Source: Methanothrix sp. (GTDB lineage: Archaea; Halobacteriota; Methanosarcinia; Methanotrichales; Methanotrichaceae). From it: a DNA stretch of 64,000 nt. The notes under the pieces are model-generated. The model searched no databases. It was not told the origin of the DNA and was given only the letters and a program-made list of their open reading frames with translations. The DNA is taken from the NCBI RefSeq assembly GCF_016706325.1, contig NZ_JADJJX010000002.1:372001-436000 (forward strand). The letters run 5' to 3'. The first letter of the stretch is position 1. Every line of letters begins with the position of its first letter. A program made the position numbers and the translations under genes. Positions 1-8,479 of the stretch are shown here, piece by piece.

Positions 1-242
1 GTGTATGCGATTTTTTCCTCTCGATAAACTGGAGCCGATTTCCAGCCAAAATCACTTTGTTGGAGTGTCTGCCTTAACCAATAGCGGAATGCTTGAGCGG
101 AAATGTAAGGATAGAAGCCCTCATTGGTTCGAATCACTTTGACGCCAGTACTATTATCATAACGCTCTCCTTCAATGGCTCCGAGGTTATTTAATGCAGA
201 TGCATTCGCATCGATTAGGAATAATCCTGTCACGTAGGTCAT
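1..242 (-). CDS. cas7: Cas7 (Cst2/DevR family) CRISPR Cascade backbone protein, N-terminal part only
   Basis: The first 80 residues of a Cas7-type subunit; the rest lies beyond the left edge. The reading begins MTYVTGLFLIDANASALNNL and runs into a segment with YPYISAQAFRYWLR, the pattern of the Cst2/DevR branch of Cas7. Cas7 multimerises along the crRNA to form the backbone of the type I interference complex in the cytoplasm. The ATG at 240-242 follows a GGAGAG ribosome site that overlaps the cas8 stop codon, so translation is coupled to cas8. Family assignment rests on this N-terminus and on the neighbour. Confidence 0.85.
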   Translation of the reverse strand, partial: MTYVTGLFLIDANASALNNLGAIEGERYDNSTGVKVIRTNEGFYPYISAQAFRYWLRQTLQQSDFGWKSAPVYREEKIAY

Positions 243-255
243 AATTTAGCTCTCC

Positions 256-1779
256 TTATTCTGACGCATTATCGTTTTTGTCTTCTTCAGACATTTCTCC
301 GACATTCTTTTCGATCCATTTTAGATCGTAGAGGCGTTCAATCATGCGAATGAGAACTAGATCGCGTGCAAGGCGCCAATCAGATCGACCATTATCATCC
401 AGATCCTCGAACACCTCCACAAAAGGATCGAATCCGATAATTGGAGGTTTGCCCTTTTTGAGTCTATATCGATTTACACGAATCAAAGCATTGCGAATAA
501 CGTCATAGCGACTCTGCTCACCATAGAATGTCGAGAAAAATTTTTTATCATTCTCTTCATTTATATAATCAGCTAACTGATCGCCAATTTCACGAATACG
601 ATTAATTCGGCTTTCTTTCAAATGCATCACCTTCTTCAAGAAAAGCTCAGTGAGTTTCCATGATACAAGACTTGCATCATCCTTGAGTGAGTAAGCTCGT
701 CTGGGATCATCGCTCGATGCATTTCTGGTTGGTATGCGCAGAAAATAGCTGCGCACAAACCTGGGTGCTTCTTGCGGCAACCGGAAAAGATCCTCATAAA
801 TATAATTGCGACGACGTAATGTATCTTCTTTCTGCATCTCCCCTTTCTCTTTTTTGCCTTTCTTTGGGCGGGCAAGTTGCCAGGCGCGTTTTGCTACATT
901 ATCCCACTCAGACTTGTATTCTCGACTTTTAATAGACCATAAAAAATCTAATATATCCATGGGCAAATGATAGATCTCAAGTGGTGGATTGCGTGCATCA
1001 AGGGGATTGGATTGACCGAAATTGCTGAAGTGGTATGCGGTCAAAGATGCAGGATTATGTTCTTTTTCAGCATTGTAGCGCTCCTCATCTGCAAGTAGCA
1101 ATGTCTCTATCAGAATGGTTTTGGCGGGACCTGCCTCGGGAAGCTTGCTTTCATTTTGCTCATGTGCTAAAGTTAGTGCCTTCCGATTTCTCTTGAGAAA
1201 TTCTCTAGCAAAAAGTTCAATTATCTCGGAATTATCAGAATGAACTGCCAGAAGCTTGCCACCACATTTGGCGCAGCCCAGTGGCATGGCCTGAATGCAC
1301 AAAAGAGCCTTGCCCGATATAGGTAAGCCCGAATCTCCATCAGAGAAAAAATTGATCTGACCTTCTCCCAAGACAAGAGGCAAATGCTGCCGGAATACCC
1401 TTCCAGGGGGATACCCTTCTTTGTCGCTCAATGCTAGTCCAATTGTTGGCTCTCCAGTAAACACACAACGTTCTTCTGAATTTGTTTCACCTCGAAAGCT
1501 TCTTGTGACAAGTTTGGCGTATTCAGATCTTTTTTCAGGGTTCTTTTCGAATGCGGGTTGAGTGAAACCAGAGTTGGGAAATGCTACAGTCAAAAATGAT
1601 TTCATTGGATTGATAATATATTCTTTTGATATAAAGTCAGCCATCTTGTCGAAGTCGGCTTCATTGAGATCGGAGATCTCCCTATTGTGATTTAATGGAG
1701 TCTGGCAGAATGCCAAGATGGTAGCAGCTCCAACATCGAATAATGGGTGCCCAGTATACTTTAGCATCTTACACACCAT
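256..1779 (-). CDS. cas8: Cas8 large subunit, Cst1 type (type I-B/I-A CRISPR interference)
   Basis: 507 residues resembling the Cst1 (CXXC-CXXC) branch of Cas8, the large Cascade subunit that recognises the PAM. The start TGHPLFDVGAATI is the conserved Cst1 N-terminus. Of the two zinc-knuckle pairs expected, one is intact (C169-A-K-C172) and the other is degenerate (C105-V-F-T108). The C-terminal half is basic and helical. The likely true start is Met5 (position 1767), because Met1-Met5 are very close and Cst1 proteins usually begin near that residue; no good ribosome site separates them. cas7 follows with overlapping signals. cas5, cas3 and cas6 are not seen and would lie to the left. Confidence 0.85.
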   Translation of the reverse strand: MVCKMLKYTGHPLFDVGAATILAFCQTPLNHNREISDLNEADFDKMADFISKEYIINPMKSFLTVAFPNSGFTQPAFEKNPEKRSEYAKLVTRSFRGETNSEERCVFTGEPTIGLALSDKEGYPPGRVFRQHLPLVLGEGQINFFSDGDSGLPISGKALLCIQAMPLGCAKCGGKLLAVHSDNSEIIELFAREFLKRNRKALTLAHEQNESKLPEAGPAKTILIETLLLADEERYNAEKEHNPASLTAYHFSNFGQSNPLDARNPPLEIYHLPMDILDFLWSIKSREYKSEWDNVAKRAWQLARPKKGKKEKGEMQKEDTLRRRNYIYEDLFRLPQEAPRFVRSYFLRIPTRNASSDDPRRAYSLKDDASLVSWKLTELFLKKVMHLKESRINRIREIGDQLADYINEENDKKFFSTFYGEQSRYDVIRNALIRVNRYRLKKGKPPIIGFDPFVEVFEDLDDNGRSDWRLARDLVLIRMIERLYDLKWIEKNVGEMSEEDKNDNASE

Positions 1780-1880
1780 ATTACTACTTTATTATTCTTG
1801 CATGACTAACAATTTTGTTTTCAGCTTGCTCATGAAACCAAATAAAACTTTCCCCTTGTCCGCCGAAAGTAATATCCCCT
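1780..1880. promoter_or_regulatory. Divergent intergenic region between cas8-cas7 and cas1-cas2-cas4 operons
   Basis: About 100 AT-rich bases separate two operons pointing away from each other, so both promoters should lie here. A weak TATA-like AAATAAAAC lies about 40 bases before the cas1 ATG, and neither first gene has a clear Shine-Dalgarno sequence, which would fit leaderless or near-leaderless mRNAs. Exact boxes are uncertain. Confidence 0.4.
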
Positions 1881-2915
1881 ATGAAACCAATATTTCTTCA
1901 AATGTCGCGCATCATCCTCTCCGACCGGGGCACCTTCCTGGGCAAATCCAGCGAGCAGTTTCGCATCACCAGAAGGGATCTGCCCGATGTGCTCGTTCCT
2001 GCCAGAGGGGTAGAGCAGATACTGGTCCTGGGCAGTGGCATCTCCGTCTCCTCCGATGCCATTCAGATGGCGGACGATCTGGGGGTTGAGGTGGTCTTCG
2101 CCAGCTACTACGGCAAGCCCCTGGCCAGGCTCATTCCCGCCAGCTTAGGGGGCACAGTGAGGACCAGAAGGGAGCAGTACTATGCCTACAACGACTCTCG
2201 CGGAACCGATCTGGCCTGTTCCTTCGTCCGGGGGAAACTGAAGAATCAGGCCTCCCTCCTGAAATCATTCGCGAAAAAATGGAAAGGCCAAAAGGAGGAC
2301 TTATGGCGAGAATTTCGCGCGAACTCAAGCCGGATCGAGGAGCTGATCCCCAGGCTGGATCTCATAAAAGGGCAGGTGGAGCTTGTCCGGGGAGAGATCA
2401 TGGGGGTGGAGGGAATGGGAGCAGAGATCTACTGGAGGACCTGGGCCCGGCTGATCCCGGACGACTGGGGATTCCCCGGCCGGGACTACCCTGCAGCCAG
2501 GGATCAGATCAACTCTCTCCTGAACTTCGGCTACTACGTTCTGGAGCAGGAGGTCTGGGCAGCAACCCTTTATGCGGGCCTGGACCCCTATGCCGGCTTT
2601 CTACATGCCGACCGGCCGGGCAAGGAGAAGCTGGTCTACGATATGATGGAGGAGTTCAGGCCTTTAGTGGTGGACAGAGTGGTGGTGAGCCTGGCTAAAG
2701 AGATGCGGCCCGGCCACTTCCAGGACGACTGTCGCATGACCAAGGATGGCATAAAGATCGCCTCATCGGCATTCTACGGCCGGCTTGATGAGAGCATAAC
2801 CTATCGGGAGAAGAGGCAGATCTTAAGAAACATCATCCGCTCTCAGGCATCAGCAGCAGCAACATTCCTCCGCGGGGAGAGACCATGCTACGAGCCATTC
2901 ACCCCTCGATGGTGA
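1881..2915 (+). CDS. cas1: CRISPR integrase Cas1
   Basis: 344-residue Cas1, the metal-dependent integrase that with Cas2 inserts new spacers at the leader-repeat junction. The N-terminal beta domain (about 1-90) reads ILSDRGTFLGKSS and ends in a LxRLIP-like linker. In the helical domain the metal ligands are E182 (MGAEIYW), H242 (GFLHADRPGK) and E257 in the motif MMEEFRP, with D254 nearby. Length is normal. Met8 (1902) is an alternative start and matches the usual Cas1 beginning; neither ATG has a strong ribosome site. It is the first gene of a rightward adaptation operon cas1-cas2-cas4-csa1 divergent from the effector genes. Confidence 0.95.
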   Translation: MKPIFLQMSRIILSDRGTFLGKSSEQFRITRRDLPDVLVPARGVEQILVLGSGISVSSDAIQMADDLGVEVVFASYYGKPLARLIPASLGGTVRTRREQYYAYNDSRGTDLACSFVRGKLKNQASLLKSFAKKWKGQKEDLWREFRANSSRIEELIPRLDLIKGQVELVRGEIMGVEGMGAEIYWRTWARLIPDDWGFPGRDYPAARDQINSLLNFGYYVLEQEVWAATLYAGLDPYAGFLHADRPGKEKLVYDMMEEFRPLVVDRVVVSLAKEMRPGHFQDDCRMTKDGIKIASSAFYGRLDESITYREKRQILRNIIRSQASAAATFLRGERPCYEPFTPRW

Positions 2916-2946
2916 TTGAGATTGAGGTGATTCTCGGAGGGAGCGG

Positions 2947-3225
2947 GTGGACACCATAATCATCTACGATATCAGTGAGAACAGCCTGAGGACCCGTGTG
3001 GCCAAGGTGCTGCTGGACTACGGCTGCATCCGCATCCAGAAGAGCGCCTTCTGGGGCGTTCTGAATCACAACACCCAAGATAAGCTCCGCCTGCGCCTGG
3101 AGAGGATGATGCAGGGAAAAGAGGGAAACATCCAGTTCTATCCGATGTGCAGAAAATGCTTCTCCCTGAAAGAGAGCATCGGCGAGATCTATGAGGTTAA
3201 GGAGGAGGACGTCTCCGTCTTCTAG
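2947..3225 (+). CDS. cas2: CRISPR adaptation protein Cas2
   Basis: 92-residue Cas2 with a ferredoxin-like fold: first strand with IIIYDIS (D8 at the usual acidic position), then RIQKSAFWG and a C-terminal strand NIQFYPMCRKC. It bridges two Cas1 dimers in the spacer integration complex. Translation begins at GTG 2947, four bases after a strong GGAGGGAG. This Cas2 belongs to the branch with a YPMC-type strand. It is distinct from the fossil Cas2 sequences next to the CRISPR arrays, which have a DLGP-type strand. Confidence 0.95.
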   Translation: MDTIIIYDISENSLRTRVAKVLLDYGCIRIQKSAFWGVLNHNTQDKLRLRLERMMQGKEGNIQFYPMCRKCFSLKESIGEIYEVKEEDVSVF

Positions 3226-3232
3226 ATGAGAG

Positions 3233-3844
3233 ATGATCACAGTAAGCGATGTCAAGCAGTACCTTTACTGCCCAAAGATAATCTACTTCGACCACATCCT
3301 TCACATTACCAAGCCTGCTGATGAGAAGCTGAAAACAGGTAAGGATAAGCATGATTCAATCACCGCCAGGGAGAAACGGCGCAAGGGGGCGATCTTCTAT
3401 GATCCGGAGCTGGACGGTGCAGAGAAGATGTTCCGGGTGGAACTGGAGAGCAGTACCCTCGGATTAAGGGGAGTTTTAGACTACCTGGTGAGAACTGATC
3501 GAGAGTTCATACCTGTGGACTACAAGTTTGGCCACTCTCATAAAGGAAGCGTCCAGCTAAACCACAAGTATCAGCTCGCTGCTTATGCTCTCCTGGTGGA
3601 GGAGAGCTTCAAGACTGTAGTCCGGCGGGGTTTCATCCATTACAGCAGGGATCCTATCAATGTGCGGATTGACTTAGATGACGAGATCCGCAGGCGCACT
3701 CTGAAGGTCATCAGGGAGATAGCTCAGATAATCGAGGATGAGATTGAGCCCGCGGGAACGAGGAATTCTTCCCGATGCATAGATTGCGAATATAGAAAGT
3801 ATTGCATCGGACACATCTCGCCCAGACCAAATCCGGAGAAATAA
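3233..3844 (+). CDS. cas4: Cas4 exonuclease of the adaptation module
   Basis: 203-residue RecB-like nuclease with an iron-sulfur cluster, which trims prespacers and enforces PAM choice. Visible ligands: C13 (YLYCPK) and C182, C185, C191 (CIDCEYRKYC) for the 4Fe-4S cluster; nuclease residues H40, D83 (GVLDYL), D96 and K98 (VDYKFG) and the Q114-x3-Y118 motif. The ATG at 3233 lies just after the cas2 stop, with the ribosome site GATGAGAG overlapping it, so the genes are co-translated. A second Cas4-like protein follows at once. Confidence 0.92.
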   Translation: MITVSDVKQYLYCPKIIYFDHILHITKPADEKLKTGKDKHDSITAREKRRKGAIFYDPELDGAEKMFRVELESSTLGLRGVLDYLVRTDREFIPVDYKFGHSHKGSVQLNHKYQLAAYALLVEESFKTVVRRGFIHYSRDPINVRIDLDDEIRRRTLKVIREIAQIIEDEIEPAGTRNSSRCIDCEYRKYCIGHISPRPNPEK

Positions 3845-3875
3845 TAAATTGATCTAGTATATTATTGGAGGGCAT

Positions 3876-4823
3876 ATGTATTTCTTTTCCGAAGAAGAGC
3901 GGAAATATCTCTTAAAAAAGCTCATCCCGAGCTCTCGGGAGAGTGGAATAGCAGAGGAACTCCGGGGCTGGAACTGGCATTGCTCTGAGCTATCGCCGCC
4001 ACATGATATACTCCTGCCTGTCTGGGAGATCTCGGACAGATACTGCGAGACCGGTCGGGACACCTATCTGAGGCATGTGCAGAAGGTCAGCGTCCCGGCG
4101 AGTGAGGAGATGGTGGCAGGACGCATCTATCATCAGGCCATGGCTGAGCTTTATCCCACTGCCAAGAGGCTCATCTATAAGGAAGGCATGAATATCTGTG
4201 CTCAGCTTTCCGATATCCTGATGGGGCGCCTCGATGATGCCTTAGTCGAGGCTGCAGAACAGCTCTCACAGGCAAAATGCTCTTCATATGAAAATATCGG
4301 CAAGAGCGTCAGCGATAACCTGAGAAAGCTCTGGTCATTCGAGGTGAGCAGAATTGTCTCCTCCATCTTTTCTTACCTCTCCAAGTACAAGTATCTGAGC
4401 GATGATTCTCTGATCAATCACGCTCTGCCTTTTGTGGTGGAGCATAAGCTGGATGGCAAGTATCTGGGCCTGAGCCGTAACCTCTCTGCTGATGCCATAA
4501 ATATGGGCGGGATGCTGATATGCGACCTCAAGACCGGGCAGCAGAGAGATTTTCACCGCCTTTCTGCCACCGGCTATGCTCTGGTCTATGAGAGCCTTTA
4601 TGAGGTTCCCATCAACATCGGCTGCACAGTCTATCTGAGCTTCCCCAAAAATCATCCGACTCCCCATATCGAGAGGGATTTCTTCATCATCAGCGATGAG
4701 GTCCGTCAGTGGTTCATTGAGGAAAGGGACAGCAAACAAGACCTTATATTTTATGAGCGCGATCCTGGAAGGTGCCCAAATCCAGGAAGCTGCAGGTACA
4801 GAGAATTCTGCTTTCAGCAATAG
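3876..4823 (+). CDS. csa1: Csa1-type Cas4-like nuclease (second Cas4)
   Basis: 315 residues resembling the Csa1/Cas4-2 family associated with type I-A and I-B systems. The pattern is again that of an iron-sulfur RecB nuclease: C57 (DRYCETGRDTYLR), H86 (IYHQAM), D206, D217-x-K219 (CDLKTG) and C300, C306, C312 near the C-terminus. It is last in the cas1-cas2-cas4 operon, after a 31-base gap with GGAGG before the ATG. In Pyrococcus furiosus, two Cas4 proteins process opposite ends of a prespacer and set PAM and orientation; the same division of labour is a reasonable inference here. Confidence 0.85.
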   Translation: MYFFSEEERKYLLKKLIPSSRESGIAEELRGWNWHCSELSPPHDILLPVWEISDRYCETGRDTYLRHVQKVSVPASEEMVAGRIYHQAMAELYPTAKRLIYKEGMNICAQLSDILMGRLDDALVEAAEQLSQAKCSSYENIGKSVSDNLRKLWSFEVSRIVSSIFSYLSKYKYLSDDSLINHALPFVVEHKLDGKYLGLSRNLSADAINMGGMLICDLKTGQQRDFHRLSATGYALVYESLYEVPINIGCTVYLSFPKNHPTPHIERDFFIISDEVRQWFIEERDSKQDLIFYERDPGRCPNPGSCRYREFCFQQ

Positions 4824-5047
4824 ACAAAGCCGATGTGGCTCTCGGATCGGGCAATAAGTAATAAGTCAGCCTGCTCTACTGTTGGCCCTGGCAGTTATGG
4901 GTGAAACCCGAGGGCCGCTGCCCATCTCGCCTTTGTGCCTTCAAAAAAAAGAATCATGCTGTTTTGTGGTGAAACCGGAATGCTTGAGCCTCATCACAAT
5001 GACACCAGGCACAAAGGGAGATTCTCGCAGAAAAGGACCAAAGAATA
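4824..5047. repeat. Intergenic region with a long imperfect inverted repeat (arms 4924-4940 and 5007-5022)
   Basis: Between the convergent csa1 and trm5 genes two arms, ATCTCGCCTTTGTGCCT and AGGCACAAAGGGAGAT, are complementary over 16-17 bases with one bulge and enclose about 66 bases. It could be a shared 3' structure for the two converging transcripts or a remnant of a small non-autonomous element. No gene is seen. Confidence 0.5.
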
Positions 5048-6208
5048 TTAATCCGGATATACAGACTTACACACCCGGAAGTCTATCACCACATTATGCA
5101 TGTGCGGGGCATAGCTTCTCACCATATTGCAGTAGAGCACCTCCGCTCTTGCTCCCTGCCTCTCCGCCGCCTCCCTGATCAGCAATTCATCCCGGCGAAG
5201 ATCCTCCTCCGGCGCGATGCAGTAGTAATGGACTGTTCCACCATCCTTCGCCGCCCCAATGGCCGTAGGAAGGAAGAGGGATGCACTATGGGGAAGGTTC
5301 ATGATCACATGGTCGGCAGCATTCTGGTATTGCAGTGCAATCTCATTTGCATCCCCTTCCAAGATATCGATGTTCTCGATCTTATTCAGGCGGGCATTCT
5401 CCTGCAGATATCTGATGGCGACGGGATTCTTGTCCACAGCCACCACCCACCGGCACCTTCTGGCCAGGAGCAGGGCAAAGGGCCCCACCCCGGCGAACAT
5501 ATCCAGCACCATATCGTCCGGCCCGACCAGCCCTGCTACTCTCAACCTCTCCGTTCCCAGGCGGGGGGTGAAGTAGGCCCCCTCCAGGTCGATCCGGTAG
5601 CGCATCCCGTGCTCCTTATGGATGGTGGTGGTCCTCTCCTCTCCTGCCACATGCCTGAAGCGGCGGGTGCGATACTCCCCCTCCACATCAGAGAGCGGGG
5701 CAATCACCGTCTTGATGCTCTTGTTGCAGGCCATGATGGCCTGAGCCACCCTCTCCCCCTCCGCCTCTGCCCTCTCATGCCCTGCATCCTCTCCTGTATC
5801 CTCTCCTCCATCCTCTCCCCCATCCTCTCCTCCATCCTCTCTTGCATCCTCTCCCCCACCCCCTATCAGGGCTATATCGCCCACGATCTCAAAGCTGGGC
5901 CGGAAGCCCAGAATATCCTCCGGCTTGAGGATGGGCTCTTCGCTCTCGAAATTCAGCCTGATGATCTCAAAGTCCGCAATCTCTCTCAGCCTCGAGATGG
6001 AGGGGCTGGATGCCTCCAGAATGGGCAGATAGACAGAGGATCCGTCCGAGATTATCTTCCGGCTGCGATCAAAGGCCCCCGCCTCCACCAAAGCCCGCCT
6101 GAATCGCTCGCCGTGCTCCCGCCCAACCCTTATTCCCGGGGATTCGCCTGCCATCAGAGTGAGCAATTGATCTCTTATCTTGTTATCTTCTCGAAGCAGT
6201 CCAGGCAT
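5048..6208 (-). CDS. trm5: tRNA (guanine-37-N1)-methyltransferase Trm5
   Basis: 386 residues of the archaeal Trm5 family, which uses SAM to methylate G37 next to the anticodon. The SAM-binding core has VLDMFAGVGPFALLLA (about 235-250) and the catalytic-loop signature MNLPHSA. Preceding it is the RTRRFRHVAGEERTTTIHKEHG region that contacts tRNA. Unusual is an acidic, Gly-Glu-Asp-rich repeat (about residues 119-145, DNA 5770-5850) inserted between the N-terminal part and the catalytic domain. The first in-frame Met overlaps FmdE by 34 bases; Met19 (6154) is a likely alternative start because the conserved sequence begins there (GIRVGREHGE). Last gene of a leftward run. Confidence 0.92.
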   Translation of the reverse strand: MPGLLREDNKIRDQLLTLMAGESPGIRVGREHGERFRRALVEAGAFDRSRKIISDGSSVYLPILEASSPSISRLREIADFEIIRLNFESEEPILKPEDILGFRPSFEIVGDIALIGGGGEDAREDGGEDGGEDGGEDTGEDAGHERAEAEGERVAQAIMACNKSIKTVIAPLSDVEGEYRTRRFRHVAGEERTTTIHKEHGMRYRIDLEGAYFTPRLGTERLRVAGLVGPDDMVLDMFAGVGPFALLLARRCRWVVAVDKNPVAIRYLQENARLNKIENIDILEGDANEIALQYQNAADHVIMNLPHSASLFLPTAIGAAKDGGTVHYYCIAPEEDLRRDELLIREAAERQGARAEVLYCNMVRSYAPHMHNVVIDFRVCKSVYPD

Positions 6209-6753
6209 ACCACCTTTCCATTGACCGTCCGGCCGCAGACCTCCATGAACCCCTCATGGCAGATCTGACACTGCAGAGAGGGATGAATCTGCGCCTTTCT
6301 GGGAGGCGGAATCTGCACTGTGCTCACTGTGAGCAGCTCCTCGTCCGGTGATTTTATGATCCTCTCTATCTCCTGGGCCCTCATGCTCTCAAACTCTCTT
6401 TTCTCCTCCGGGGAGAGCTCCCCTTTGAAGTACCGCTCTCTGATCCCATCCATGCCATCGGACAGATCCCCCCTGAAGTAAATTCTCATCGCCCGGCCAT
6501 CATCTCTGGAGAAGAAGGTGAAGACCTGCTTTCCGTGATCCTTGAAGATCAGATTTCCCTTGCCTGCAGTACACCCTAAAATCTCCTGCACAGCATCAAC
6601 ACTGCAGGATCTGTTCTCAGCTATGCACACCAGCTCCTCATCCTCTGACCGGGGATAGTGCTCACGAATGTACTTTGCCACTCTATAGCCTATGGCCAGT
6701 CCCGGACATAGATGCCCGTGGAACTCAACTGCCTGCTTCAAGTCGTCGTCCAT
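6175..6753 (-). CDS. FmdE-family protein with C-terminal zinc ribbon
   Basis: 192 residues. Residues 1-110 carry the FmdE signature FHGHLCPGLAIGYRVAKY, followed by NRSCSVDAVQEILGCTAGKGNL, seen in the protein encoded beside molybdenum formylmethanofuran dehydrogenase genes. The C-terminus has a zinc ribbon CQICHEGF...CLDCF. FmdE proteins bind metal (Zn in known structures) but their exact role is not established; links to Mo/W or other metal handling are inferred from context. A GAGGAG site precedes the ATG, and the gene starts 13 bases after the ABC ATPase, so it belongs to uptake system A. A secreted relative is encoded at 39590-40627. Confidence 0.9.
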   Translation of the reverse strand: MDDDLKQAVEFHGHLCPGLAIGYRVAKYIREHYPRSEDEELVCIAENRSCSVDAVQEILGCTAGKGNLIFKDHGKQVFTFFSRDDGRAMRIYFRGDLSDGMDGIRERYFKGELSPEEKREFESMRAQEIERIIKSPDEELLTVSTVQIPPPRKAQIHPSLQCQICHEGFMEVCGRTVNGKVVCLDCFEKITR

Positions 6754-6766
6754 AACTCCTCTATAT

Positions 6767-8479
6767 TCATATCTTGATCTCGATCCTCGATCTGGCCGGG
6801 GCCAGCTCCAGTGAGCCTCCTCCTTCTCCGGGATCGAGCCTCTCGCTGGCGCTCTCTATCAGAGTCTGGGTGTAGGGATGACTAGCACTGATGAGGATCT
6901 CATCTGTAGCCCCTTCCTCCACAATCCTCCCCTTCAGCAGCACCACAATGCGGTCGCTCACCTTCCTGGCCACGGCAATATCATGGGTGACCAGCAGAAT
7001 GCCAAGCCCCATCCTCTCCTGCAGATTCAAGAGGAGCTTGAGGATCTTGGCCTGGACGCTCGGATCGAGGGCCGAGGTGGGCTCATCTGCAATCAGGAGC
7101 TTGGGCCTGAGGGCCAGGGCCCTGGCTATTGCCACCCTCTGCACCTCTCCCCCGCTGAGCTGATGGGGATACTTGGCCAGGAATCTATCGTTTACTGGAA
7201 GCTCCGCCTGCCTCAAGACCTGCTTTGCCCTGGCCACCCTCTCCTCCGGGCTCCCCCTCTGCATCACATTCAAGGGCTCGAGGACAGCATCCAGAACAGT
7301 CATCCTGTGGCTCACAGACTCCTTGGGATTCTGAAATATCATCTGCACCCGGCTGTAGAAGGAAGCATCCCTCTTCCCCACCCTCTCTCCCTCCAGGAAG
7401 ATCTCACCTGATCCCTCCTGACAGAGGCCCATGATGGCCTTGGAGAGGGTGGTCTTTCCCGAGCCGCTCTCCCCCACCACAGCCAGAGTCTCTCCCTCAT
7501 ACAGAGTGAGATCCACCCCGGATAGAGCAGGGTAGCTGCCAAAGGAGACGCTGAGCTCTCTGACCTCGAGCAGGGGCACAATCCCTCCCCGGTGGCAGGC
7601 GACAAGCCTTCCTCTCACCTCTTCCAGCAGCGGCACCTCGGTCTTGCAGATCTCTATGCGCTGAGTGCAGCGATCATGAAATGGACAGCCTGCCAGTCCA
7701 TGTCTCATCATTCCCGGAATGCCCTGCAGATCTTTGGCCCGGCAAATGGCAGGATAGGAGCGCACAAGGCCGCGGGTGTAGGGGTGAGCGGGACTTCCCA
7801 GGATCTGGGAGGTATCTCCGACCTCCATTATCCTGCCGGCATATAGCACCGCCAGACGGTTGGCAAGCCTTTGCGCCAGCGAGATATCATGGGTGATCAG
7901 AAGGGCCATCCTTCCATGCAGAGCCGACTGCAATAAGTGGATGATATCCATCTTGGTCATGGCATCCAGGGATGCTGTGGGCTCGTCCAGTATGATGAGA
8001 TCGGGATCATTGGCCAGGGCCATGGCGATGCACACCCTCTGCTTCTCCCCCCCGCTCAACTGGTGAGGGTATGACTCTGCCTTCTCTGCACCCAGCCCCA
8101 CTGCCAGGAGCAGACGCCTCATCTCTTCTGCAGAGGAGGCCTTCCGATGAATGGATATAGCCTCTATGATCTGATCTCCCGCCCTTTGCACCGGATCCAG
8201 AGCGTCCTCGATATTCTGGAAGACCATGGCCATCTCCCCCCCGCGCAACCGGCGAAGCTCATCCTCATTGAGCTGGAGGAGATCCCTGCCGTTCAGCAGC
8301 ACCTCTCCCTTGACCGTCCCCGAAGAGAGCAGGCCCATAATGGAGAGGCCAAGGGTGCTCTTGCCCGCCCCGGACTCGCCGATGATGGCCAGGCAATCAC
8401 CCTTATCGATATCCAGATCTATTCCCCTGAGGATCTCCGTCCTCCCTACAGAGACCTCAAGGCCTCTGATGCTCAGCAT
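6767..8479 (-). CDS. Fused double ATPase of Dpp/Opp/Nik-type ABC importer (system A)
   Basis: 570 residues made of two complete ABC ATPases joined head to tail, equivalent to DppD plus DppF. Half one (about 1-255) has Walker A GESGAGKST and signature LSGGEKQR; half two has GESGSGKTT and LSGGEVQR, both with ILDEPTA/IADEPTS Walker B. Between them lies the cysteine-containing CPFHDRCTQRIEIC segment typical of DppD-type ATPases. It powers import by the two permeases encoded just upstream, whose coding end it overlaps by 7 bases; GGAGG precedes the ATG. A paralogous fusion occurs in system D at 59855-61591. Confidence 0.92.
   Translation of the reverse strand: MLSIRGLEVSVGRTEILRGIDLDIDKGDCLAIIGESGAGKSTLGLSIMGLLSSGTVKGEVLLNGRDLLQLNEDELRRLRGGEMAMVFQNIEDALDPVQRAGDQIIEAISIHRKASSAEEMRRLLLAVGLGAEKAESYPHQLSGGEKQRVCIAMALANDPDLIILDEPTASLDAMTKMDIIHLLQSALHGRMALLITHDISLAQRLANRLAVLYAGRIMEVGDTSQILGSPAHPYTRGLVRSYPAICRAKDLQGIPGMMRHGLAGCPFHDRCTQRIEICKTEVPLLEEVRGRLVACHRGGIVPLLEVRELSVSFGSYPALSGVDLTLYEGETLAVVGESGSGKTTLSKAIMGLCQEGSGEIFLEGERVGKRDASFYSRVQMIFQNPKESVSHRMTVLDAVLEPLNVMQRGSPEERVARAKQVLRQAELPVNDRFLAKYPHQLSGGEVQRVAIARALALRPKLLIADEPTSALDPSVQAKILKLLLNLQERMGLGILLVTHDIAVARKVSDRIVVLLKGRIVEEGATDEILISASHPYTQTLIESASERLDPGEGGGSLELAPARSRIEIKI

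Noticed and set aside
5096..6268. 390-codon plus-strand frame
   Set aside because: Antisense to trm5, low-complexity and without motifs.
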